Of a DNA stretch of 64,000 nucleotides, positions 42,442-51,611 are shown piece after piece; within the stretch, counting starts at the first letter, position 1; the number at the start of each line of letters is the position of its first letter. Below the pieces are notes generated by a model. That model saw nothing but the letters and a program-made list of their open reading frames with translations, was not told where the DNA came from and did not search any database. Where the stretch lies: positions 32,147-96,146 of the forward strand of contig NZ_JBHUEJ010000004.1 of NCBI RefSeq assembly GCF_042680565.1, in the 5' to 3' direction. Position numbers and translations under genes: made by a program. Source of the stretch: Ottowia flava. Its GTDB lineage: Bacteria; Pseudomonadota; Gammaproteobacteria; Burkholderiales; Burkholderiaceae_C.

Positions 42442-43899
42442 ATGTCTACCAACCCTGTTCTCAAATTCAAGTCGCAGGCGGTCGCCAAGCCGTATTTCAT
42501 TGCGGCCATCGGCCTGTTCGTCGGCCAGATCCTGTTCGGCCTGATCATGGGCCTGCAGTACATCTGGGGCGACTTCCTGTTCCCGGCGATCCCCTTCAAC
42601 GTGGCGCGGATGGTGCACACCAACCTGCTGATCGTGTGGCTGCTGTTCGGCTTCATGGGCGCGGCCTACTACATGGTGCCCGAGGAGGCCGAGACCGAGC
42701 TGTATTCGCCCAAGCTGGCGCTGATCATGTTCTGGATCTTCCTGGTGGCTGGCGCCGCGACCGTGCTGGGCTACCTGATGGTGCCCTACGCCACGCTGGC
42801 GGAGATGACGGGCAACGACCTGCTGGCCACCATGGGACGCGAGTTCCTGGAACAGCCCCTGCCGACCAAGGTGGGCATCGTCATCGTGGCGCTGGCCATG
42901 CTGTTCAACGTCAGCATGACCTACCTGAAAGGCCGCAAGACGACCATCACCACGGTGCTGCTGATCGGTCTGTGGGGCCTGGCGCTGCTGTTCCTGTTCG
43001 CCTTCGTCAACCCGCATAACCTGGTGCGCGACAAGATGTACTGGTGGTGGGTGGTGCACCTGTGGGTGGAAGGCGTGTGGGAGTTGATCCTCGCCGCGCT
43101 GCTGGCCTACGTGCTGATCAAGACGACCGGCGTGGACCGCGAGGTGGTCGACAAGTGGGTCTACGTGATCATCGCCTTCGCCCTGTTCACCGGCATCCTG
43201 GGCACGGCACACCACTACTACTTTATCGGGCTGCCGGGCTACTGGCATCTGGTGGGCAACATCTTCTCGTCGCTGGAGCCGATTCCGTTCTTTCTGATGA
43301 CGATGTTCGCATTCCGCATGGTTCAAAAGCGCCGGCGCGACCATGCCAACCAGGCGGCGGTGCTGTGGGCCGTGGGCTGCGCGGTGATGGGCTTTCTGGG
43401 CGCCGGTGTCTGGGGCTTCATGCACACCCTGAGCTTCGTCAACTACTACACGCACGGCACGCAGCTGACGGCGTCGCATGGGCATCTGGCCTTTTACGGC
43501 GCTTACGTGCTGGTCGTGATCGCGCTGATCAGCTACGCCATGCCCACGCTGCGCGGCCGCATCGCCAACTCCACCCGCGCGCAGTCGGTCGAGATGTGGT
43601 CCTTCTGGGTCATGAGCATCGGCATGGGCGTGATGGTGCTGGCCATGACTGGCGCCGGCATCCTGCAGGTCTGGCTGCAACGCATGCCGACGTCGGGTGC
43701 GCTGCCCTTCATGGCGGCGCAGGAGCAGATGATGTTCTTCTACTGGCTGCGCCTGTGGGGCGGTGTGGTTTTCTTCCTCGGCTTGGTCATGTACGTCTGG
43801 AGCTTCTTCATCGGCGGTGCGCCGGCCGAAGAAGTGCTGGGCAGCCGCCGCGGCGGCCTGATGCCCAGCCCTGCCCAGCGCCGACTGAAGCACGACTGA
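42442..43899 (+). CDS. norB: Nitric oxide reductase catalytic subunit NorB
   Basis: The membrane catalytic subunit that reduces two NO to N2O. The 485-residue protein has twelve helices with haem and Fe-B histidines in ARMVHTNLLIVWLL, KMYWWWVVHLWVEGVWE, ILGTAHHYYFIGLPGYWHLV and ASHGHLAFYGAY; the conserved glutamates are in the VEGVWE and SSLEPIPFF blocks. No N-terminal quinol-oxidase extension is present, so this is the cytochrome c-dependent type, matching norC beside it. Confidence 0.97.
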   Translation: MSTNPVLKFKSQAVAKPYFIAAIGLFVGQILFGLIMGLQYIWGDFLFPAIPFNVARMVHTNLLIVWLLFGFMGAAYYMVPEEAETELYSPKLALIMFWIFLVAGAATVLGYLMVPYATLAEMTGNDLLATMGREFLEQPLPTKVGIVIVALAMLFNVSMTYLKGRKTTITTVLLIGLWGLALLFLFAFVNPHNLVRDKMYWWWVVHLWVEGVWELILAALLAYVLIKTTGVDREVVDKWVYVIIAFALFTGILGTAHHYYFIGLPGYWHLVGNIFSSLEPIPFFLMTMFAFRMVQKRRRDHANQAAVLWAVGCAVMGFLGAGVWGFMHTLSFVNYYTHGTQLTASHGHLAFYGAYVLVVIALISYAMPTLRGRIANSTRAQSVEMWSFWVMSIGMGVMVLAMTGAGILQVWLQRMPTSGALPFMAAQEQMMFFYWLRLWGGVVFFLGLVMYVWSFFIGGAPAEEVLGSRRGGLMPSPAQRRLKHD

Positions 43900-43912
43900 G
43901 GTGGGGCAGGCC

Positions 43913-44740
43913 ATGTACCACGACGACGGCCTGAGCTCCGGCGCGCCCGCGGCGGCGCCCGAAGTGCCGTTCTATGCCGAGCAGGCCGGCGAATGCCGCC
44001 TGTTCGAGCACGCTTTCCAGCAGCGCCTGCCCTTGTTGCTGAAGGGCCCTACCGGTTGCGGCAAGACGCGCTTTGTCGAGCACATGGCCGCGCGCCTGGG
44101 CCGTCCGCTGATCACCGTCAGCTGCCACGACGACCTGACCGCCGCCGACCTGGTGGGCCGCTACCTCATCGGCGACGGCAACACGGTCTGGAACGATGGG
44201 CCGCTGGCGCGCGCGGTGCGCAGCGGCGCCATCTGCTACCTCGACGAGGTGGTTGAAGCGCGCAAGGACACCACGGTCGTGCTGCACCCGCTGGCCGACG
44301 ACCGGCGCGTGCTCCCGATAGAGCGCACGGGCGAGTTGCTGCAGGCGCCGCCCGGCTTCATGCTGGTGGTCTCCTACAACCCTGGCTACCAGAACCTGCT
44401 GAAAAACTTGAAACCCAGCACGCGCCAGCGCTTCGTGGCGCTGGCTTTCGACTACCCGGTGGCCGAGGTGGAGCGGCGCATCGTGATGGCCGAATCGGGC
44501 GCGGACGAACGTCTGGCCATGCGCCTGGTCAAGCTGGCGAGCGCGCTGCGCCACCTGACCGACCAGGATCTGGAAGAAACCGTCAGCACGCGCCTGCTGG
44601 TGGTGGCCGCGCGCCTGGTGGTGTCCGGCCTGCCGGAAACCGTGGCCTGCCGCACCGCCATCGTCGACGCGCTGACCGACGACACCGACACCGCCGAGGC
44701 CTTGAACGACGTCGTGCTGGCCGTGCTGGGCGACGACTGA
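43913..44740 (+). CDS. norQ: NorQ, MoxR-type AAA ATPase for NOR activation
   Basis: A cytosolic AAA ATPase of 275 residues that works with NorD to insert the non-haem iron of cNOR. Walker A is LLKGPTGCGKTR at 45-52, Walker B AICYLDEVVEAR, sensor 1 LVVSYNPGYQN and the arginine finger region STRQRFVAL. ATG 43913 is 13 bases after the norB stop; an in-frame GTG lies four codons earlier. Confidence 0.95.
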   Translation: MYHDDGLSSGAPAAAPEVPFYAEQAGECRLFEHAFQQRLPLLLKGPTGCGKTRFVEHMAARLGRPLITVSCHDDLTAADLVGRYLIGDGNTVWNDGPLARAVRSGAICYLDEVVEARKDTTVVLHPLADDRRVLPIERTGELLQAPPGFMLVVSYNPGYQNLLKNLKPSTRQRFVALAFDYPVAEVERRIVMAESGADERLAMRLVKLASALRHLTDQDLEETVSTRLLVVAARLVVSGLPETVACRTAIVDALTDDTDTAEALNDVVLAVLGDD

Positions 44741-44756
44741 AGGGCGGGACGCAGCG

Positions 44757-46652
44757 ATGGAAGAGTGGGTTGGCGAACGCTGGCACCGGCTGATCACCCG
44801 TGCGGCCGACGCCAGCCATACCGACGCCGCCGTCACGCTGGAGCAGGTCACGCGCAGCGTGCAGCTGCTGTTTCGCGCCGGTGGGGGCGATGCGCTGGTG
44901 CGGGTCGTGCCGGCCACCGCGCGCCGCATCGGCGGCCCGCGCGGCTGGCTGCAGCGGTTGGCAGGCTCGGGCGTGCGGGGCACGGTCAGCGCGCTGGACG
45001 CCGAAACGCTCGCCCTGCCGCCCGTGCTGGCCACCTTCACCGAGCGAGCGCTGAACCGCGACCTCTATCTGTGGCTCGCGGCGCTTGGCGCTTGCCACAC
45101 CAACACCTCGGCCGGCTGGATCGCCGACAACCTGGCGGCGACGGAGCGCGCATTGCAGACCTTTCCTGGCCTGCGCACGCGCCACGCGCGGCTGCTGGCC
45201 GCCCACCTGGCGCAGCGCCCGCCATTGGCGCGGCTGCGCGGCCCGGCGCGCGCGGCCGAGCAGGCGGTGCAGGCTGCGCTGCAAGGCCAAGTCCCGGCCG
45301 GCGATGCGGCAGGTCGCCTGCAACCGACCGACGCCGCCCACGTATGGCTGTGGCTGCAGGCGCACGAGGCCAGCCCCTCCGGCGAAGCCATCACCCCAGA
45401 CATGCTGGCGGCCCCGCCGGTCGACCGGCCGCGCGACCCGAACGCCAAGACGCAGGAGGACACCAAGCGCCGCCGCGCCGAGCGCACGGAAGACACCAGC
45501 AACAAGAACGGCTTGGTGATGTTCTTTCGGGCCGAGTCGATCCTCAGCTGGAGCGAGTTCGTGCGCGTCAACCGCACCGATGACGACGAGGACCAGCAGA
45601 ACGCCAGCCAGGTTGCCGACGACATGGAGCAGCTGTCCATCGCACAGCGCGGCGAAACGCTGGCCGCGCGCGTCAAGTTCGACCTGGACCTGCCCAGCGC
45701 CAGCGCCGACGACCTGCCTGTGGGCGAGGGCGAGCCGCTGCCGGAATGGGACTTCAAGCAGCAGCGCCTGGTACCGGACCGCTGCCGTGCGCAGCGCATG
45801 CGGCACCGGCCACCAGAGCAGAGTGCTATCGAACAAGGAGCCGTCAGCGCCCTGCCAGAGGCCATGACAAGGCTGAAGAGCACTTCACGCCAAGTGCGGC
45901 GCCGGTTTGAAGCCCTGCGCGCCGCGCCGCGCTGGCAGCACGGGCTGACCCAGGGCGATGAGCTGGATCTGGACGCCTGGGTGCGCCACCAGGTTCAGCG
46001 CCGCGACACGCGCCAGCCGCACGGTGAATCGCCCGCGGTGTATTCACGCCGGGTCAAGTCCGAGCGCAGCCTGTCCACGTTGATGCTGGCCGACCTGTCG
46101 CTGTCAACCGACGCCTACGCCACGCAGGAAGCGCGCGTGATCGACCTGGTGCGCGACAGCCTGCTGGTGTTCGGCGACGCGCTCGATGCGGCGGGCGACC
46201 CTTTCGAGATGCTGGGCTTCTCGTCGGTGCGGCGGGCGATCCGGATGCTGGAGCTCAAGCGCTTTGGCGAAGCCTGGAACGACGCCACGCGCGAACGCGT
46301 GCTGGGCATTCGCCCGGGCTTCTACACCCGCATGGGCGCGGCCATCCGCTACGGCACGCAGCGCCTGGCCGAGCGGGGCGAGCGCCAGCGCCTGCTGCTG
46401 ATCCTGTCCGATGGCAAACCCAACGACCTCGACCACTACGAAGGCCGCCACGGCCTGGAAGACACGCGCCACGCCGTACACGCCGCGCGCCAGGCGGGGT
46501 TGACACCGTTCTGTGTGACGATCGACCGCGAGGCCAACGCCTACCTGCCGCGCCTGTTCGGCGCGCAGGGCTACGCGCTGGTGCACCGGGCCGACCAGTT
46601 GCCCGGCGCGCTGACGCAGGTTTACCTGCGGCTCACGATAGCGGCGCGCTGA
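44757..46652 (+). CDS. norD: NorD, VWA-domain NOR activation protein
   Basis: The partner of NorQ in cNOR maturation, 631 residues. The C-terminal von Willebrand A domain begins near residue 440 with an intact metal site D-L-S-L-S (STLMLADLSLSTDAYA), and later has LLILSDGKPNDLDHYEG. The N-terminal half is the family's helical part. A segment near residue 357-365 (SAIEQGAVSALPE) is encoded by a weak match to the dispersed repeat. It starts 16 bp after norQ. Confidence 0.94.
   Translation: MEEWVGERWHRLITRAADASHTDAAVTLEQVTRSVQLLFRAGGGDALVRVVPATARRIGGPRGWLQRLAGSGVRGTVSALDAETLALPPVLATFTERALNRDLYLWLAALGACHTNTSAGWIADNLAATERALQTFPGLRTRHARLLAAHLAQRPPLARLRGPARAAEQAVQAALQGQVPAGDAAGRLQPTDAAHVWLWLQAHEASPSGEAITPDMLAAPPVDRPRDPNAKTQEDTKRRRAERTEDTSNKNGLVMFFRAESILSWSEFVRVNRTDDDEDQQNASQVADDMEQLSIAQRGETLAARVKFDLDLPSASADDLPVGEGEPLPEWDFKQQRLVPDRCRAQRMRHRPPEQSAIEQGAVSALPEAMTRLKSTSRQVRRRFEALRAAPRWQHGLTQGDELDLDAWVRHQVQRRDTRQPHGESPAVYSRRVKSERSLSTLMLADLSLSTDAYATQEARVIDLVRDSLLVFGDALDAAGDPFEMLGFSSVRRAIRMLELKRFGEAWNDATRERVLGIRPGFYTRMGAAIRYGTQRLAERGERQRLLLILSDGKPNDLDHYEGRHGLEDTRHAVHAARQAGLTPFCVTIDREANAYLPRLFGAQGYALVHRADQLPGALTQVYLRLTIAAR
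45826..45856 (+). repeat. Weak repeat-like segment inside norD
   Basis: GTGCTATCGAACAAGGAGC followed by CGTCAGCGCC recalls the left half of the repeat, but the TGCGCA core is changed. It may be coincidence. Confidence 0.25.
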
Positions 46653-46706
46653 CCGACGTGCCAGAGGGCAGGGTTACACTTTCAGGTTACCTGGCGCGCA
46701 TCCCGC

Positions 46707-47444
46707 GTGGCGGGGCGAACCTTCAGCGCCAGCGCTGTGCCCACTGTGGATCTCGATAAGTTCAACATTCCGCGCTACCTCGGCACCTTGCCGCTGTTCT
46801 CGCACATGAGCGAGCAGGAGCGTGCTCGTCTGGCCGCCGGTTCGCAGTTGCGGCGTCTGGAGCGCGGCAAGCTCATCTTCCGCGCGGGCGATCCGTGCGA
46901 GGAATTCCACGTCACCGTGGTGGGGCAGGTCAAGCTGTTCGCCCTGTCGCCCACGGGCGTGGAGAAGGTGATCGAGTTGTGCGGCCCTGGCCACAGTTTT
47001 GCCGAGGCCGTGATGTTCATGGGCGTGCCGTACGTGGTGTCCGCCCAGACCCTGGCCGATACGCTGCTGCTGACCATCACCAAGAGCACGGTGCTGCAGG
47101 AAATCGCGGCCAACCCCGACTTCTCGCTGCGCATGCTGGCCGGGCTGTCGCGGCGCCTGCATGGGCTGATCAAGGACGTGCAGGGATACGCGCTGCACAG
47201 CGGCGTGCAGCGCGTCATTGGCTACCTGCTGGGCGACCGCCTGAACGAGACCGAGGTGGCCTCCGAGGCCATCACCGTCACCCTGCCGGTCAGCAAGGCG
47301 GCGATCGCCTCGCGCCTGTCGCTCACGCCGGAATATTTTTCGCGCGTGCTGCACGAGCTGGAATCGGCCGGGCTGATTCATGTGGACAAGCGCGATATCC
47401 ACATTGCCGATACGGGCAGACTGGCCGAATACCAGCCGCGCTGA
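46707..47444 (+). CDS. Crp/Fnr-family regulator, Dnr/NnrR-like
   Basis: A transcription factor of about 245 residues that probably senses NO and drives the nor genes. The cyclic-nucleotide-like domain (residues 25-145: LPLFSHMSEQERARL, RGKLIFRAGDPCEEFHVTVVG) is followed by a helix-turn-helix (PVSKAAIASRLSLTPEYFSRVLHELE is one run; key part SRLSLTPEYFSR). No N-terminal cysteine cluster as in Fnr, so no iron-sulfur oxygen sensing; Dnr-type proteins use haem. Its start is uncertain: GTG codons at 46707, 46737 and 46746 are all possible. It sits directly after norD, and FNR-like boxes lie before norC and nnrS. Confidence 0.88.
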   Translation: MAGRTFSASAVPTVDLDKFNIPRYLGTLPLFSHMSEQERARLAAGSQLRRLERGKLIFRAGDPCEEFHVTVVGQVKLFALSPTGVEKVIELCGPGHSFAEAVMFMGVPYVVSAQTLADTLLLTITKSTVLQEIAANPDFSLRMLAGLSRRLHGLIKDVQGYALHSGVQRVIGYLLGDRLNETEVASEAITVTLPVSKAAIASRLSLTPEYFSRVLHELESAGLIHVDKRDIHIADTGRLAEYQPR

Positions 47445-47480
47445 GGCCGCATGGCGGGCCGCCATGCCTGGTCGGGTATT

Positions 47481-47540
47481 TGGATGAAAAGCTGCTGAAG
47501 CCGGCCATGGGATTGCGCAAGAAGCTATTTTTATGGTAGC
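47481..47540 (-). repeat. Dispersed repeat, minus-strand copy before nnrS
   Basis: On the minus strand: GCTACCATAAAAATAGC, TTCTTGCGCAATCC, then GGCCGGCTTCAGCAG. It lies between the regulator gene and the nnrS control box. Confidence 0.7.
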
Positions 47541-47585
47541 AACCTGTGTTAGCCTGACTGCACCCGACATGTCGCCTCGCGGTTC

Positions 47586-47599
47586 TTGACCTTGGTCAA
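47586..47599. promoter_or_regulatory. FNR/Dnr-like box upstream of nnrS
   Basis: TTGAC-CTTG-GTCAA is a perfect inverted repeat of the Dnr/NnrR type. Its centre is about 41 bases before the nnrS ATG, and TACAAA at 47623-47628 is -10-like. Confidence 0.8.
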
Positions 47600-47633
47600 G
47601 GTAGGGCCCCGCTCGCCAGGGGTACAAAGGCGC

Positions 47634-48974
47634 ATGACCGAGCCTTCGCCACCACCTTCTTCGCCCGCCCGCCGCGCCATTCCGGTGCAGGTGGCGCCGC
47701 CCGCCGCGCCGGCCCGGCGCCCGCAGGTGCATGGGCCGTGGCGGCCATCAACCCTGCTCGCGTCACCGCACCGGTTGGGCTTCTTTCTGGCCGCCTTGGT
47801 GCTGGTGGTCGCCAGCCTGTGGTGGCTGGCAGTGCAGGTCGACCGCGCCACCGGCGCGCTGGGCATCGTCAGTGCCGTGCCGTCCACGTTGACGCACGCC
47901 ACGGTGATGGTGTTCGGCTTCATGCCGCTCTACTTTTCGGGTTTTCTGTTCACGGCCGGGCCCAAGTGGCTGAATGTGCAGCCCTACGAAACCATCCAGT
48001 TGCGCGTGCCGCTGCTGTTGCAGGCGGTGGGCTGGGTGCTGTGGCTGTGCGGCGCCCATGCCCATGCGGTGCTGGCCCTGGCCGGACTGGCGATGGCGGT
48101 AGCGGGCCTGGCGTGGATGGTCGGCATGTTCTGGCGCCTGATCCGTGCCAGCCGGGCGCCCGACCAGGTCCACGGGCGCACCGTGGGCGTGGCTGGCGTG
48201 GTGGGCGCGCTCAGCCTGGCGGCGGTGGCGATCTGCGTGTGGCTGGGCCGCGTCGATCTGGCGCTGGTGTGGGTGCGCACCGGTCTGTGGGGCTTCATCG
48301 TCGTCACTTACGTCGCAGTGGCGCACCGCATGATCCCGTTCTTCACGTCGAGCGTGCTGCCCATGATCGAGGTCTGGCGGCCACTGTGGGTGCTGCGCCT
48401 GATGCTTGGCGTGGCCGCGTTCGAGGTGACTGCCGTGTGGGTCGACACGCTGGCGCCCGCGCCGCACGCGTGGCCGCTGTGGACGGGGGTGGTGATCGTG
48501 TTCGAGCTGGTCACCGGCGCCGTGCTGCTGTGGCTGGCGGTGGTGTGGGGCCTGGTGCAGAGCCTCAAGATCCGCCTGCTGGCCATGCTGCACGTCGGCT
48601 TTGTCTGGTTCGGGCTCGCGCTGGTGTACAGCGCGCTGTCGCAATTGGTTTGGCTGCTCACCGGCGAAGCGCTGTTGGGCCTGGGCGCGGTGCACGCGCT
48701 CAGCATGGGGTTTCTGGGCTCGCTGATGCTGGCGATGGTCACCCGCGTGTCCTGCGGCCACGGCGGGCGGGCGCTGACGGCAGACGACCTGGTCTGGGTG
48801 CTGTTCTGGGCGCTGCAGGTCACCGTGCTGCTGCGGCTGGCCGCGGCGGTCCAGGGTGCGCCAACGTGGCTGACGCCGCTGGCGGCGCTGGCGTGGGCAG
48901 GCGTGGTCACGGCGTGGGCGCTGCGGTACGCTAACTGGTATGGCAGACCCCGAACCGATGGCAGACCCGGCTGA
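47634..48974 (+). CDS. nnrS: NnrS-family membrane protein
   Basis: A polytopic haem- and copper-containing protein of the NnrS family, linked to tolerance of nitric oxide stress. The 446-residue protein has a Pro-rich cytosolic lead (to about residue 50) and about twelve helices. Conserved blocks are VMVFGFMPLYFSGFLFTAGP, VAHRMIPFFTSSV and HALSMGFLGSLMLAMVTRV. The Dnr-like box centre is about 41 bases before this ATG, so the transcript may start at or very near the codon. Its 3' end overlaps the next gene by 35 bp. Confidence 0.92.
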   Translation: MTEPSPPPSSPARRAIPVQVAPPAAPARRPQVHGPWRPSTLLASPHRLGFFLAALVLVVASLWWLAVQVDRATGALGIVSAVPSTLTHATVMVFGFMPLYFSGFLFTAGPKWLNVQPYETIQLRVPLLLQAVGWVLWLCGAHAHAVLALAGLAMAVAGLAWMVGMFWRLIRASRAPDQVHGRTVGVAGVVGALSLAAVAICVWLGRVDLALVWVRTGLWGFIVVTYVAVAHRMIPFFTSSVLPMIEVWRPLWVLRLMLGVAAFEVTAVWVDTLAPAPHAWPLWTGVVIVFELVTGAVLLWLAVVWGLVQSLKIRLLAMLHVGFVWFGLALVYSALSQLVWLLTGEALLGLGAVHALSMGFLGSLMLAMVTRVSCGHGGRALTADDLVWVLFWALQVTVLLRLAAAVQGAPTWLTPLAALAWAGVVTAWALRYANWYGRPRTDGRPG

Positions 48975-49605
48975 GGCCAGCGTCGTTGCCGAACCCCGCG
49001 CCCTGGGTGACCCGCGCCCACCCGAAGTGGTGGAACTGACCCACGCGTTGATCCACAGCCGGCAGACCATCCTGCCCAAGCGCCTGGGCGAGCCGGGCCC
49101 CGATGCGGCTCAGACGCAGCAGATCCTGGCTGCCGCCGCGCAAGCGCCTGACCACCACGCGCTGACGCCCTGGCGCTTTGTCCTGGTGCCGGCTGCTGCA
49201 CGCCCTGCGCTGGCCGAGGCCTTTGCGGACGCGCTGACCGAGCGCGATGCGGAGGCCACCCCCGAGCAATTGGCCCAGGCACGCGAGAAGGCCTTTCGCG
49301 CGCCGCTGGTGCTGCTGGCCGTGGCGCGCCTGCGCGATGCCGACGCCGAGATCGAACCGCACGAGCGCATCGTCTCGGCGGGTTGCGCGGTGCAGAACAT
49401 GCTGCTGATGGCGCATGCGCAGGGTTTTGGAGGTGCGCTCACCAGCGGCAAGGCGCTGGCGTCTGCACCCTTGCGGCGGCTCTTTGCGCTCACCGAGGAC
49501 GAGCAGGCGCTGTGTTTCGTCAACATCGGCACCGTGCTCAAGGGCAAGCGCGCCCGTGTTCGACCGCACGTGGCGGACTACGTCAGCGCATTGTCGGGGC
49601 GCTGA
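48940..49605 (+). CDS. Nitroreductase-family protein
   Basis: An FMN-dependent oxidoreductase of the nitroreductase fold, 221 residues, close to the small YdjA type. The N-terminal 30 residues are Pro/Ala/Glu-rich and doubtful; the domain begins near VVELTHALIHSRQTILPKRL. The FMN block AAAAQAPDHHALTPWRFVLV and the later SAGCAVQNMLLMAHAQGFGG are characteristic. It overlaps nnrS by 35 bp, so it is probably co-expressed with it. The true start may be a later codon. Substrate unknown. Confidence 0.82.
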   Translation: MADPEPMADPAEASVVAEPRALGDPRPPEVVELTHALIHSRQTILPKRLGEPGPDAAQTQQILAAAAQAPDHHALTPWRFVLVPAAARPALAEAFADALTERDAEATPEQLAQAREKAFRAPLVLLAVARLRDADAEIEPHERIVSAGCAVQNMLLMAHAQGFGGALTSGKALASAPLRRLFALTEDEQALCFVNIGTVLKGKRARVRPHVADYVSALSGR

Positions 49606-49608
49606 CGT

Positions 49609-49669
49609 GCTACTAAATGAGAAGCTGCTTGCGCAGTATGGACAAGCGCTGAGGGCCAATTTCACTTGA
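49609..49669 (+). repeat. Dispersed repeat forming the queC leader
   Basis: GCTACTAAATGAGAAGC, TGCTTGCGCAGTATGG, then GAGGGCCAATTTCACTTGAA. The final TTG is the possible start codon of queC, and GAGGG would be its ribosome site. Confidence 0.8.
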
Positions 49670-50430
49670 AGTCTGAGACAACCACATCCACCGTGCATGA
49701 CAGTGCCCTGGTCCTGTTTTCGGGCGGCCAGGACTCCACCACCTGCCTGGCCGATGCGCTCAGCCGCTTCCGGCGCGTCGAGACCGTGGGCTTCGACTAC
49801 GGCCAGCGCCACAACGCCGAGTTGGCGCAGCGCGCCGTGGTGCGCCACGAACTGCAGGCGCGCTTTCCGGCCTGGCGCGAGCGGCTGGGCGACGACCATG
49901 TCATCGACCTCCAGGTGCTGGGTCAGATCAGCGACACCGCGCTCACGCGCGACACGGCCATCGCCATGGCCGACTCGGGCCTGCCCAACACCTTCGTGCC
50001 CGGGCGCAACCTGGTCTTCCTGACTTTCGCCGGCGCGCTGGCCTACCGGCGCGGCCTGCAGGTGATCGTCACCGGCGTGTGCGAGGCCGACTATTCCGGC
50101 TACCCCGACTGCCGCGACGACACCATGAAGGCCATGCAACTCGCGCTGTCGCTCGGCATGGACCGGCGCGTGGTGATCGACACGCCGCTGATGTGGATCG
50201 ACAAGGCGGCCACCTGGCAACTTGCGCACGCGCTGGGCCAGCAGGCCGATCCGGCGGGCGGGGGCGAGGCGCTGGTCGACGTCATCGTCGAGCATTCGCA
50301 CACCTGCTACGCCGGAGACCGCAGCCAGCGCCATGCCTGGGGCTACGGCTGCGGCGTGTGCCCGGCGTGTGAACTGCGTGCGGCGGGCTGGCAGCGCTGG
50401 CGCGCGGGCCCCGCGCCGTCTGCCGTCTGA
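49666..50430 (+). CDS. queC: 7-cyano-7-deazaguanine synthase QueC
   Basis: It converts 7-carboxy-7-deazaguanine to preQ0 with ATP and ammonia in queuosine synthesis. The 254-residue protein has the PP-loop SALVLFSGGQDSTTCLADAL, GFDYGQRH, VPGRNLVFLTFAG and the zinc cluster HTCYAGDR plus YGCGVCPACELR. The start is uncertain: a TTG at 49666 lies inside a dispersed repeat and a GTG at 49693 would give VHDSALVLFSGG, nearer to the usual family start. No other que genes are in the window. Confidence 0.94.
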   Translation: MKSETTTSTVHDSALVLFSGGQDSTTCLADALSRFRRVETVGFDYGQRHNAELAQRAVVRHELQARFPAWRERLGDDHVIDLQVLGQISDTALTRDTAIAMADSGLPNTFVPGRNLVFLTFAGALAYRRGLQVIVTGVCEADYSGYPDCRDDTMKAMQLALSLGMDRRVVIDTPLMWIDKAATWQLAHALGQQADPAGGGEALVDVIVEHSHTCYAGDRSQRHAWGYGCGVCPACELRAAGWQRWRAGPAPSAV

Positions 50431-50573
50431 GGTGCGGGCGCGACACCGCGCAGCCTTTGAGAGCTTGTCTGACAGACGCTGCGTGACACGGCGTGATGAT
50501 TTGTGAACGATGTAGGCAAGGTGATCGAAGCCCGCATCGGGCTCGCTACCTGTTCACTGTTCTGACCATCGCC

Positions 50574-51164
50574 ATGTCCTCACAACCGCCTTCACGCCCT
50601 CGCCCTCTTGCTCACGCGCTGACGCGCCACATGCTTCGAGCGGGTCTGGCGGCTGCCCTGGGGCTCGGCGCGATGAGCAGCCAGGCCGCCGGGCCGGACT
50701 GGACGCTGGTCGGCGGCGCTTCGGACGAGTCGTCGGTCAAGCAGGTCGGCGTGATCGCCGGGTGGACGAGGCCGGAGCCGCTGTGGCAAGGCGACACCTG
50801 GCGCCTCAGGCTGCGCCACGAAGCCGTGGCGATCGGCTGGCACGTGCCCCGCGCGCGCGACCTGATCGAGGTGGGCTATTCGCCGGTGTTCCGGCTGGAA
50901 CGCCCCCTTTCGGGTGGCGGCGGGCGCAGCTTCTTCTTCGAAGGTGCGATCGGCGTGCGGCTGCTTTCGCACACGCGCGTGTCCCAGGAACACCGCATGA
51001 GCACCGCGTTCCAGTTTGCCGACATGCTGGGTCTGGGCATGCAGTGGGGCCGCGAAGGCCAGTCCACGCTGGGTCTGCGGGTTCAGCACCTGTCGAACCT
51101 GGGCATCAAGAAGCCCAACCCCGGCATCAACTTCCTGCAGCTCTACTACACCCACCGGTTCTGA
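50574..51164 (+). CDS. pagL: Lipid A 3-O-deacylase PagL-family protein
   Basis: An outer-membrane beta-barrel acyloxyacyl hydrolase that removes the 3-O-acyl chain from lipid A. The 196-residue protein has a signal peptide ending near SSQAAG at residue 39 and alternating beta strands. The active-site His172 and Ser174 lie in RVQHLSNLGIKKPNPGINF, the family signature, and the terminal residue is Phe as in many outer-membrane barrels. ATG 50574 opens the signal peptide. Confidence 0.88.
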   Translation: MSSQPPSRPRPLAHALTRHMLRAGLAAALGLGAMSSQAAGPDWTLVGGASDESSVKQVGVIAGWTRPEPLWQGDTWRLRLRHEAVAIGWHVPRARDLIEVGYSPVFRLERPLSGGGGRSFFFEGAIGVRLLSHTRVSQEHRMSTAFQFADMLGLGMQWGREGQSTLGLRVQHLSNLGIKKPNPGINFLQLYYTHRF

Positions 51165-51173
51165 GTGCTTGTT

Positions 51174-51232
51174 GCGCTACTGAATAAATAGCTGATCGCG
51201 AAATACCAGTCTGGGCTACAAGCCAATTTCGC
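51174..51232 (+). repeat. Dispersed repeat between pagL and ynfA
   Basis: GCTACTGAATAAATAGC, TGATCGCGAAATACC, then GGGCTACAAGCCAATTTCG. Left hairpin and right end are kept; the core is changed. Confidence 0.65.
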
Positions 51233-51259
51233 CCTCCGTTGCTCACCGACTCGTCGCTC

Positions 51260-51592
51260 GTGGCCCTGCTGAAAATCTTTGCGCTCTTCGTCGTTACAGC
51301 CCTGGCCGAGATCGTGGGGTGCTACCTGCCGTACCTCTGGGTGCGCCAGGGAAAGTCGGTCTGGCTGCTGGTGCCTGCGGCGGCCAGCCTGGCTCTGTTT
51401 GCGTGGCTGCTGACGCTGCACCCGCAGGCGGCGGGCCGGGTGTATGCGGCGTACGGCGGGGTCTACGTCACCGTGGCGCTGGCCTGGCTGTGGGCCGTGG
51501 ATGCCGTGCGGCCCACGACGACCGACTGGTTCGGCGTGGGCCTGTGTCTGCTGGGCATGGTCGTCATCATGGGCGGCGCGCGGACGCCCTGA
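51260..51592 (+). CDS. YnfA-family small membrane protein
   Basis: A 110-residue inner-membrane protein with four helices. FVVTALAEIVGCYLPYLWVR and LHPQAAGRVYAAYGGVYV match YnfA closely. Relatives resemble small multidrug transporters, but their function is not settled. I chose GTG 51260 because it gives the same N-terminal length as E. coli YnfA; a TTG at 51239 is also in frame. Confidence 0.87.
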   Translation: MALLKIFALFVVTALAEIVGCYLPYLWVRQGKSVWLLVPAAASLALFAWLLTLHPQAAGRVYAAYGGVYVTVALAWLWAVDAVRPTTTDWFGVGLCLLGMVVIMGGARTP

Positions 51593-51611
51593 GGAGCAGC
51601 CCGGGCACCGA

